Source: an uncultured Clostridium sp. (GTDB lineage Bacteria; Bacillota; Clostridia; Lachnospirales; Lachnospiraceae). From it: a DNA stretch of 8,445 bases. Location of the stretch: positions 1 to 8,445 of the forward strand of contig USFH01000093.1 of the NCBI GenBank assembly GCA_900553925.1. The letters run 5' to 3'. The notes under the pieces are model-generated. The model searched no databases, had not been told where the DNA came from, and saw only the letters and a program-made list of their open reading frames with translations. Positions within the stretch are counted from its first letter, which is position 1, and each line of letters begins with the position of its first letter. Below, one piece after another: positions 1 through 5,875 of this stretch. The translations under genes were made by a program, and so were the position numbers.

Positions 1-375
1 GACGAGACAGCGACAGCTGAGGCAAATCAGGCTGGGATGGAAGATGCAATCACCGCAGTGAAGAGCGGACAGGTTACTTATGCCGTGCGTGATACATCTA
101 TCGACGGCAAGGAGATCAAGACCGGCGATTATATGGGTATCGACGATGCAGGTATCCAGGCGGTTGGACAGGATATCACAGAGGTTGTAAAGGACCTGAT
201 CGGTGCAATGGCAGATGAGGATTCCGAGTTACTGAGTATCTATTACGGCAGTGATGTTGAGGAAGAGAAGGCGAATGCCTTAGTCGAGGCCGTGCAGGCT
301 GCTTATCCGGACTTTGAAGTCGAAACACATGCAGGCGGACAGCCGATCTACTACTATATCTTGTCTCTGGAATAA
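1..375 (+). CDS. fakA: Fatty acid kinase subunit A (DAK2/YloV family), 3' end only
   Basis: Reading frame 1 is open from the left edge to a TAA at 373-375, giving 124 visible C-terminal residues; the start and the N-terminal DAK2 ATP-binding domain lie outside the window. The visible part resembles the C-terminal domain of FakA/YloV proteins: a VTYAVRD segment, then a KTGDYMGI segment, an LLSIYYGSDV segment, and an ending on GGQPIYYYILSLE. In this family FakA binds ATP and, with the fatty-acid-binding protein FakB, phosphorylates exogenous fatty acids to acyl phosphates for phospholipid synthesis in the cytoplasm. In Firmicutes fakA often lies just upstream of recG, as here. An intrinsic terminator follows 40 bases after the stop, so this gene probably ends its transcript. 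The family call is from recognised sequence pattern only; the kinase active site cannot be checked here. Confidence 0.88.
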   Translation, partial: DETATAEANQAGMEDAITAVKSGQVTYAVRDTSIDGKEIKTGDYMGIDDAGIQAVGQDITEVVKDLIGAMADEDSELLSIYYGSDVEEEKANALVEAVQAAYPDFEVETHAGGQPIYYYILSLE

Positions 376-414
376 TGTGAATAAACGAAATTGCCTGATC
401 GCAGTTTCATGTAT

Positions 415-452
415 AAATCCTGACAGAATGAGCGTGTTTTGTCAGGATTTTT
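415..452 (+). terminator. Intrinsic (rho-independent) terminator after fakA
   Basis: An 11-base perfect inverted repeat, AAATCCTGACA (415-425) and TGTCAGGATTT (440-450), can be extended inward by a G-T wobble and two A-T pairs to leave an 8-base loop. The 3' arm runs into five T (448-452). It lies 40 bases beyond the fakA stop and upstream of the recG promoter, the expected place to separate the two transcripts. The repeat also has an A-rich start on the left arm, so weak bidirectional function is possible, but no gene enters from the other side. Confidence 0.85.
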
Positions 453-464
453 CTATGGGAAGAG

Positions 465-493
465 TGGAAATATTTCAGCGGTTTCGTTATAAT
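465..493 (+). promoter_or_regulatory. Sigma-A-type promoter for recG
   Basis: A perfect -10 box TATAAT (488-493) is preceded, after a 17-base spacer, by TGGAAA (465-470), which matches four of six bases of the TTGACA consensus. Transcription would start near 500, about 42 bases before the recG start codon. It sits just downstream of the fakA terminator, which fits a new transcription unit. Assigned by eye from consensus; no operator was seen. Confidence 0.65.
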
Positions 494-541
494 GAATACA
501 GTTATCAGAACGCAAAAATGAGATAGAAGATTGAAAAGGGT

Positions 542-2554
542 ATGAGAAAAGAAGACAGTATAAAGACAATTAAAGGAATCGGAGAAAAGACAGCGGAAAG
601 CTTTGCACGGCTTGGAATCTTCACGATCGATGACCTGCTGCATACTTATCCACGCAATTACTTAAGCTATGAGGAACCGGTACGCATCCGGGAAGCGGCT
701 GTTGGCGAACGCCATGCGATCCGGGCGATGATCACTTCCTATGTGACGGTCAAACAGGTGCGGAGCTTAAAGCTTACGATTATGACCGTCGGTGACGGAG
801 AAACAACAATGCATATGACATGGTTCAACCAGCCGTTTCTAAGAAATGTATTCCACAAAGGGGATTCCTATATCTTTGTTGGTACAGTCAAAATAAAAAA
901 CGGCATGCGTGTAATGGAACAGGCAGAGTATTATAAGCTTCCGGTGTATGCCGGAATGCAGCAGGAGATGCAGCCGGTCTACCCGCTTACGAGCGGATTA
1001 TCCAACAAGACCTTCCAGAAAGCAATTATCGCGACCAGAGAGCTGATCTGCCAGATGGAGGATTATATACCGGAGGATGTACGGACGGAACATAACCTGA
1101 TGGAATTATCCGAGGCCTATGAGAACATTCATTTCCCGATGAACCAGACAGTCTTGAAAAATGCAATCCGCAGGCTTGCATTTGATGAGTTTTATCAGTT
1201 CCTCTATGATATGGCATCGATGAAGAAGACAACGCAGCTGCAGGAGAATACGCACAAGATTGTGCAGGGTAAGGCGGTTGCAGACTACATATCAGATCTT
1301 CCGTTTTCACTTACGAAGGGACAGCAGCAGGCAATCGAGGATATCCTCGCGGATATGGGAGGCGATGGTGTGATGAACCGGCTGATCCAGGGAGATGTCG
1401 GTTCTGGAAAGACGGTCGTTGCTGCGGCATCGCTGCTTGCCTGTGCGAAGGCGGGGTATCAGGGTGCACTCATGGCACCGACCGAGGTGCTTGCGAGACA
1501 GCATTACGAGGAACTGTCAGAGCAGTTTGCGAAGTATGATATCCGTACGGCGTGTCTCGTCGGTTCGACACCATTAAAGGAGAAACGAAGAATCTATGAA
1601 GCATTGAAGCAGGGTGGGATTGACGTTGTGATCGGCACACATGCACTTTTAGAGGACAAGGTGGAATTCAAAGATCTTGCACTGGTTGTGACGGACGAAC
1701 AGCACCGGTTTGGCGTAAACCAGCGTAAGAAATTATCGGACAAGGGCTATGGTGTGCATACACTTGTCATGTCTGCGACACCGATTCCAAGGACACTTGC
1801 CATTATCCTGTATGCCGATATGGATATTTCTATCATCAAAGAGCTTCCGAAGGGCAGAAAGCCAATCAAAAATTGTGTGGTCGGCACGAATTACCGCCAG
1901 ACAGCGTATCAGTTTATCGCCGGGCAGATCGCCGAGCACAGTCAGGTCTATGTCGTCTGTCCGATGGTGGAAGAAAGCGAGACGCTTGATGTGACGAATG
2001 TCACGGAATATGTGGATACGATGCGGGCGAACCTGCCTGCCGGCACGCGGATTGAGATGCTGCACGGGCAGATGCGGGCAGAAGAGAAAAATGAGATTAT
2101 GAAACGGTTTTCCGATGGGGAGATTGACGTGCTTGTATCGACAACGGTTATCGAGGTTGGTGTCAATAACCCGAACGCAACCGTCATGATGGTGGAAAAT
2201 GCAGAGCGGTTCGGTCTTGCACAGCTGCATCAGCTGCGGGGCAGAGTCGGACGTGGAAAGAAACAGTCGTACTGTATCTTTATCAATGGAAAGGAATCGG
2301 AGGAGTCGATGGAACGTCTGCGCGTATTGGAGAATTCCAACGATGGATTCTTTATCGCGGGCGAAGATCTGAAGTTACGAGGACCGGGTGATTTCTTTGG
2401 AATCCGGCAAAGCGGCGATGCACTGTTTGAGCTTGCTGATATCTATAATCATGCGGATATGCTGCAGCTTGCACAGGATCTTCTGAAGGAATCTGGCAGG
2501 ACGATGCAGCCGGTCCGGAGAAACCGTGGTGGAATCTCAGAGACGGTGTTATAG
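542..2554 (+). CDS. recG: ATP-dependent DNA helicase RecG
   Basis: This 670-residue protein has the full RecG layout and close to the usual family length. The N-terminus carries a KGIGEKTAESFARLGI helix-hairpin type segment (residues 10-25), followed by the wedge (OB-fold) region to about residue 150 and a PVYPLTSGLS segment. The superfamily 2 helicase core has Walker A GDVGSGKT (284-291), a DEQH box (385-388) with HRFGVNQR, SATPIPRT (411-418), and motif VI QLRGRVGRG (564-572). The C-terminal TRG-type segment NDGFFIAGEDLKLRGPGDFFGIRQSG starts at residue 600. RecG binds branched DNA and drives fork regression and branch migration in replication restart and recombination. The start fits the family N-terminus, but the ribosome binding site is poor: the purine run AAAAGGG (534-540) ends only one base before ATG, so translation may be modest. 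No terminator follows the TAG. Confidence 0.97.
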   Translation: MRKEDSIKTIKGIGEKTAESFARLGIFTIDDLLHTYPRNYLSYEEPVRIREAAVGERHAIRAMITSYVTVKQVRSLKLTIMTVGDGETTMHMTWFNQPFLRNVFHKGDSYIFVGTVKIKNGMRVMEQAEYYKLPVYAGMQQEMQPVYPLTSGLSNKTFQKAIIATRELICQMEDYIPEDVRTEHNLMELSEAYENIHFPMNQTVLKNAIRRLAFDEFYQFLYDMASMKKTTQLQENTHKIVQGKAVADYISDLPFSLTKGQQQAIEDILADMGGDGVMNRLIQGDVGSGKTVVAAASLLACAKAGYQGALMAPTEVLARQHYEELSEQFAKYDIRTACLVGSTPLKEKRRIYEALKQGGIDVVIGTHALLEDKVEFKDLALVVTDEQHRFGVNQRKKLSDKGYGVHTLVMSATPIPRTLAIILYADMDISIIKELPKGRKPIKNCVVGTNYRQTAYQFIAGQIAEHSQVYVVCPMVEESETLDVTNVTEYVDTMRANLPAGTRIEMLHGQMRAEEKNEIMKRFSDGEIDVLVSTTVIEVGVNNPNATVMMVENAERFGLAQLHQLRGRVGRGKKQSYCIFINGKESEESMERLRVLENSNDGFFIAGEDLKLRGPGDFFGIRQSGDALFELADIYNHADMLQLAQDLLKESGRTMQPVRRNRGGISETVL

Positions 2555-2589
2555 AAATCCGGATGTGGATGCTGTTATGAATGCAAAAT

Positions 2590-2614
2590 TAAGCAAAAAC
2601 ACTGACATTGCTTA
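2590..2614. repeat. Short inverted repeat upstream of the 2623-2651 promoter
   Basis: TAAGCAA (2590-2596) and TTGCTTA (2608-2614) form a perfect 7-base inverted repeat with an 11-base spacer. It ends 8 bases upstream of the candidate -35 box. No T run follows on the + strand, so it is not a convincing terminator for recG. It could be a regulator binding site or a chance palindrome; a single copy in the window does not settle this. Confidence 0.35.
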
Positions 2615-2622
2615 GAAAACGG

Positions 2623-2651
2623 TTGCCGAACAGGGTAAAAAAGCATATAAT
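2623..2651 (+). promoter_or_regulatory. Sigma-A-type promoter for the PH-like gene and cellulase
   Basis: A perfect -10 box TATAAT (2646-2651) lies 17 bases after TTGCCG (2623-2628), which matches four of six bases of TTGACA, including the key TTG. The expected start is near 2658, about 31 bases before the ATG at 2689, with an AAGAGGA ribosome binding site at 2677-2683. With no terminator visible before 6658, it could drive the membrane gene, the cellulase and the rsmD-coaD cluster together. Confidence 0.62.
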
Positions 2652-2688
2652 AGGCACGTGTTTGATTAAATAAGATAAGAGGAATGAC

Positions 2689-3168
2689 ATGAAAGTAAAA
2701 GTAGGGTATATTACACGCTGGAGAAGAGCCATCTTCTTCACTTTGGTTGGATGTATTGTTGTATTTGGACTGGTATCTACCGTATGTTCGAAGCTTATCG
2801 AAGCGGCGCTTGTCTCGAATATGGTAAGTGTTGCGGCACTGCTTCTGTGTATTATTGTATTTGTGCTCGTATTAAGCGACAAATGGGAGCGGTTCGAAGG
2901 CGAAGGAATCGCGGCAATCGAGGATGGAACATTGACCTATCATGATAAGAAGCGTCATATCGAGATTGCGATGGATGACATAAAAAGTGTGGATATCAAG
3001 CCAATCACACTCGGTCAGACAAGCAAGACGAATCTTGCATATCTGCTTGTGATCAAGACAAATAAGAAGAAATATCAGATTGAGTCGGAGCGCGCCAGAG
3101 GGCAGGCATACGATGAGGTTGACCTGCACCGGTTATATATCTGGATACAGGAAAAACGTACAAAATAA
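2689..3168 (+). CDS. Two-helix membrane protein with possible bacterial PH-like domain
   Basis: This is a 159-residue protein of unknown function. A basic N-terminus (WRR at residues 11-13) precedes a hydrophobic helix at about 14-35, a short loop, and a second helix at about 43-63, followed by a soluble region of about 95 residues. By the positive-inside rule both ends should face the cytoplasm. The soluble part alternates short strands (EDGTLTYHDKKRHIEI, DDIKSVDIKP, LAYLLVIKTNKKKYQI) and ends in an amphipathic helix (EVDLHRLYIWIQEK). That order resembles the PH-like domains often attached to two membrane helices in Firmicutes, but this is a pattern judgement, not a match to a named family. 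The start is set by AAGAGGA (2677-2683), 5 bases upstream. It ends 29 bases before the cellulase gene and is probably cotranscribed with it. A direct role in cellulose use is not shown. Confidence 0.8.
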   Translation: MKVKVGYITRWRRAIFFTLVGCIVVFGLVSTVCSKLIEAALVSNMVSVAALLLCIIVFVLVLSDKWERFEGEGIAAIEDGTLTYHDKKRHIEIAMDDIKSVDIKPITLGQTSKTNLAYLLVIKTNKKKYQIESERARGQAYDEVDLHRLYIWIQEKRTK

Positions 3169-3197
3169 GAGGGTTACAGGGGAAGGAAACAGGCAAA

Positions 3198-4751
3198 ATG
3201 AAGAAAAACAATAACAAGGTATGGATTGCAGTGATTGCAGTGTTGGTCGTTGTGATTGCAGTACTGATCGTAGCATTAGTACGCAGAAAACCGAAGGATG
3301 ATGTCGAGAAGGTAACTTCCGAGGAGGCAGTCCAGACAGAGACTGAACCGGAGACGGCATCGGATGCGAAGAAAGAGGAAACAACGGAAACAACGGAGAC
3401 ACAGGCAGTACAGGATTGTTTCGTCAAGGTGACAAACAGCAACTCCTGGGAGAGTGCAAATGGGTACAGCGGTCAGCTGGATTCCACAATCACGAATAAG
3501 ACAGGCAGTGCACTCAAAAACTGGGAGATCAAGATGACAGTACCGGATAAAACGACAGTGGACAGCTCCTGGAATGGAACATTCAAGCTGGAAGGTACTA
3601 CCTTGTCAGTTACGAGCGTGGACTATAATACAGAGGTTCCGGCGAAGGGAAATCTGAAGGATATCGGTGTCATTGTGACAGCTCCATCGCAGGCAGATCT
3701 GAAAGCCATCTGCGATAGTGCAGTACTCTATGTAGATGGAAAAGAATACAAAGGAAGCAGCGAATCGTCTACGACAGAAACTACCGAGGCGAAGGAAGAG
3801 ACAAAGCCGAAGGAGAAGACAGAACCAGAGAGTGGAACCCCTGTTGATAATCACGGCAAGCTTACGCTCACGGGTACGGATATTGTAGATAAAAATGGAG
3901 ATAAATATCAGTTAAAGGGTGTCAGCACACATGGTATCGCCTGGTTCCCGGAATATGTGAATCAGGATGCGTTCGAAAGCCTGCGTGACGATATGGGTGC
4001 CAATCTGATCCGTATCGCGATGTATTCCGGCGAGAATAACGGATATTGTACCGGTGGTGACCAGCAGAAGCTGAAGGATCTGGTGAAGACCGGTGTGGAT
4101 GCGGCAACGAATCTTGGTATGTATGTCATTATTGACTGGCATGTATTAGGTGACCTGAATCCACAGACCTACAAGGAAGAGGCGAAGGCATTCTTCGAGG
4201 AGATGTCTGCCCTGTACAAAGATTATGACAATGTAATCTATGAGATCTGTAACGAGCCAAACGGTGGGACAACATGGGCAGATGTAAAGTCCTATGCGGA
4301 AGAGGTTATTCCGATTATACGCAAGAACGCGAAGGATGCACTGATCATCGTAGGAACACCGACATGGTCGCAGGATGTTGACATTGCGGCAGACGATCCG
4401 ATTACCGGGTATGACAACATCATGTATGCAGTACATTTCTATGCGGCAACGCATACGGATAACATCCGGAACAAAGTGACAACGGCACTTTCCAAAGGAC
4501 TGCCGATATTTGTCAGTGAATTTTCAATCTGTGATGCATCCGGAAATGGTGCGATTGATTACGATCAGGCAGCAAAATGGTTTGATCTGATTGATTCTGA
4601 CAATCTGTCTTATGCAGCATGGAACTTATCGAACAAAGCGGAGACATCGTCTCTGATCGATTCGTCATGTACCAAAACATCCGGCTGGACGGATGATGAC
4701 TATTCCGAGACAGGAAAATGGCTTAAGAAGCAGATGCATGGAGAAAACTGA
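3198..4751 (+). CDS. Membrane-anchored GH5 (subfamily 2) endo-beta-1,4-glucanase with CBM2-like module
   Basis: This 517-residue protein is probably an extracellular endoglucanase that cleaves internal beta-1,4 bonds of cellulose or mixed beta-glucan. It begins KKNNNK, then has one hydrophobic helix (about 8-28) followed by RRK with no clear cleavage site, so it looks like a signal anchor. A Thr/Glu linker (about 31-72) leads to a CBM2-like module (about 74-185) with C74 and C172 as a possible end-to-end disulfide and W84, W109 and W125. A second Thr/Glu/Lys linker (about 187-218) leads to a GH5 domain (about 220-513). The GH5 domain shows all the invariant family residues: R272, H315, N352, acid/base E353 (NEPNG), H413, Y415, nucleophile E441 (VSEF) and W475. 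THGIAWFPEYVN and TWSQDV are close to Bacillus-type Cel5A, hence subfamily 2. The ribosome binding site is GGAAGG (3181-3186), somewhat distant, with AGG at 3191. Confidence 0.93.
   Translation: MKKNNNKVWIAVIAVLVVVIAVLIVALVRRKPKDDVEKVTSEEAVQTETEPETASDAKKEETTETTETQAVQDCFVKVTNSNSWESANGYSGQLDSTITNKTGSALKNWEIKMTVPDKTTVDSSWNGTFKLEGTTLSVTSVDYNTEVPAKGNLKDIGVIVTAPSQADLKAICDSAVLYVDGKEYKGSSESSTTETTEAKEETKPKEKTEPESGTPVDNHGKLTLTGTDIVDKNGDKYQLKGVSTHGIAWFPEYVNQDAFESLRDDMGANLIRIAMYSGENNGYCTGGDQQKLKDLVKTGVDAATNLGMYVIIDWHVLGDLNPQTYKEEAKAFFEEMSALYKDYDNVIYEICNEPNGGTTWADVKSYAEEVIPIIRKNAKDALIIVGTPTWSQDVDIAADDPITGYDNIMYAVHFYAATHTDNIRNKVTTALSKGLPIFVSEFSICDASGNGAIDYDQAAKWFDLIDSDNLSYAAWNLSNKAETSSLIDSSCTKTSGWTDDDYSETGKWLKKQMHGEN
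3224..3262 (+). repeat. Three copies of GATTGCAGT in the membrane-anchor codons
   Basis: GATTGCAGT occurs in tandem at 3224-3232 and 3233-3241 and again at 3254-3262. In frame it encodes the Ile-Ala-Val units of the hydrophobic anchor (IAVIAV...IAV). It is probably a by-product of low-complexity hydrophobic coding, though the tandem pair could change copy number by slippage and so alter helix length by three residues. Confidence 0.5.
3378..3395 (+). repeat. Tandem GAAACAACG pair in the first cellulase linker
   Basis: Two perfect adjacent copies of the 9-mer GAAACAACG encode Glu-Thr-Thr twice, followed by a partial third unit (GAGAC). Thr/Glu-rich linkers between carbohydrate-binding and catalytic modules commonly vary in length by this kind of short in-frame repeat. 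Confidence 0.5.
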
Positions 4752-4813
4752 GCAGGATGAATATGGCATATAGTCTGGGTATTCTAAAATAAATAGTAAA
4801 AGGAAAGAAGAAT

Positions 4814-5368
4814 ATGCGTGTAATAGCTGGAACGGCACGAAGTATGCCGTTAAAAACAATAGAAGGTCTGGAGACGAGGCCGACGACAGACCGGATCAAA
4901 GAGACATTATTTAACATACTGACCGGATATGTTCCGCAGGCAAAATTCTTAGATTTATTTGCGGGAAGCGGAGGTATCGGAATCGAGGCACTATCCCGCG
5001 GGGCAGAGAGCTGTACCTTTGTCGAGCAGGCAAAAAATGCAGCCGCATGTATTGAAGATAATCTGAAATTCACGAAGCTCGCGGACAAGGCGCAGGTGCG
5101 GAAATTTGATGCGGTAAGCTTTGTATCGTCACTGCCGGAGGTTGATTATGATGTGATCTTTATGGATCCGCCATATGGCAAGGGGTTAGAGCGCAGAGTA
5201 TTAGAGGTGCTTTCCACGAAGAAATTCACGACAGATACCCTGATTGTGGTGGAAGCTGCATTAGAAGAGGATTTCTCATATGTGGATGCACTTGGATTTG
5301 AAATAACAAAAGATAAGCATTATAAGACGAACAAACATGTCTTCTTAATGCAGAAGGAGAAAATATGA
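4814..5368 (+). CDS. rsmD: 16S rRNA (guanine(966)-N(2))-methyltransferase RsmD
   Basis: This 184-residue protein has the normal RsmD length and signature. RVIAGTARSMPL (2-13) and TRPTTDRIKETLFNIL (21-36) form the family N-terminus. Motif I, LDLFAGSGGIGIEALSRGA (46-64), binds S-adenosylmethionine, and DPPY (118-121) is the catalytic motif of N2-guanine methyltransferases. The enzyme methylates G966 of 16S rRNA (E. coli numbering) during 30S subunit assembly in the cytoplasm. AAAGGA (4799-4804) lies 9 bases before the ATG. The 62-base gap after the cellulase gene holds no clear terminator or strong promoter, so readthrough from upstream is likely. Its TGA overlaps the coaD ATG as ATGA, which implies translational coupling. 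None of its leucine codons is TTG, unlike coaD. Confidence 0.95.
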   Translation: MRVIAGTARSMPLKTIEGLETRPTTDRIKETLFNILTGYVPQAKFLDLFAGSGGIGIEALSRGAESCTFVEQAKNAAACIEDNLKFTKLADKAQVRKFDAVSFVSSLPEVDYDVIFMDPPYGKGLERRVLEVLSTKKFTTDTLIVVEAALEEDFSYVDALGFEITKDKHYKTNKHVFLMQKEKI

Positions 5369-5862
5369 GTATAGCGGTTTATCCGGGGAGTTTCGATCCG
5401 GTTACATTGGGACATTTGGACATTATTCGTCGTTCTGCGGCAATTTTTGACCATGTAATTGTCGGAGTTTTGAATAATACATCGAAAAAGCCATTGTTTT
5501 CTTTGGAAGAACGTGTTAATATGTTGAAGGATGTAGTTTCCGAGATAGGAAATGTGACCGTGGAATCATTTGACGGATTACTTGTTGATTTTGTAAGACA
5601 GAAGAACACGAATGTGATTATACGAGGGTTGCGGGCTTTGACAGATTTTGATCTGGAGATGCAGATGGCACAGAGCAATCGTATGGTTGCGAAGGATGTG
5701 GATACCGTATTTTTATCAACGAGCACACAGTATTCGTATTTGAGTTCCAGTGTGGTAAAGGAATATGCAAGGTATGGTGTTGATTTGACGGAATTTGTTC
5801 CGGGCTGCATTATTCCAAAGTTAATTACGCGTATGAATGAATTGGATATAAAGAAGTCATAG
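5365..5862 (+). CDS. coaD: Pantetheine-phosphate adenylyltransferase (phosphopantetheine adenylyltransferase)
   Basis: CoaD transfers AMP from ATP to 4'-phosphopantetheine to make dephospho-CoA, the fourth step from pantothenate to coenzyme A, in the cytoplasm. The 165 residues match the family length. The nucleotidyltransferase signature PGSFDPVTLGHLDII (7-21) contains the T14-x-G16-H17 motif. VIIRGLRALTDFDLEMQMA (85-102) carries the substrate-binding arginine region, and the YSYLSSSVVKE segment (123-133) is the usual C-terminal ATP-binding motif. The start overlaps the rsmD stop by four bases (ATGA) and has a strong AGAAGGAG site (5352-5359) inside rsmD, so the two are cotranscribed and probably coupled. 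Leucine codon choice is odd: 11 of 16 leucines are TTG, against none in rsmD and 2 in the next gene, and the gene looks more AT-rich than its neighbours. Confidence 0.97.
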   Translation: MSIAVYPGSFDPVTLGHLDIIRRSAAIFDHVIVGVLNNTSKKPLFSLEERVNMLKDVVSEIGNVTVESFDGLLVDFVRQKNTNVIIRGLRALTDFDLEMQMAQSNRMVAKDVDTVFLSTSTQYSYLSSSVVKEYARYGVDLTEFVPGCIIPKLITRMNELDIKKS

Positions 5863-5866
5863 GAGG
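5861..5866 (+). promoter_or_regulatory. AGGAGG ribosome binding site for the coiled-coil gene
   Basis: A consensus AGGAGG begins inside the coaD stop codon (TAG at 5860-5862) and lies 9 bases before ATG 5876. It favours that start over the in-frame ATG at 5900, which has only a weak purine run in front, and it ties the gene to the rsmD-coaD transcript. Confidence 0.75.
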
Positions 5867-5875
5867 ATTCTTAAG

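Noticed and set aside
376..541. Riboswitch or small RNA gene in the fakA-recG gap
   Set aside because: The gap is explained by one terminator and one promoter; no further paired structure of riboswitch size was seen.
314..643. Short open frames of 70 and 78 codons across the fakA-recG gap
   Set aside because: They run through the terminator and promoter, overlap supported genes, and lack ribosome binding sites or conserved motifs.
1733..2230. Long open frame of 165 codons on the - strand inside recG
   Set aside because: It lies wholly within the well-supported recG helicase core, is rich in His, Arg and Cys as antisense frames of conserved genes tend to be, and has no family-like motif.
3053..3442. 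Ser/Thr/Val-rich - strand frame of 129 codons that could look like a secreted protein
   Set aside because: It is antisense to the PH-like gene end and the cellulase linker; its composition follows from the complement of GAA/ACA-rich linker codons.
4769..4790. Possible -10 boxes (TATAGT, TAAAAT) before rsmD
   Set aside because: No acceptable -35 hexamer occurs at 16-18 bases upstream of either, so a dedicated rsmD promoter is not supported.
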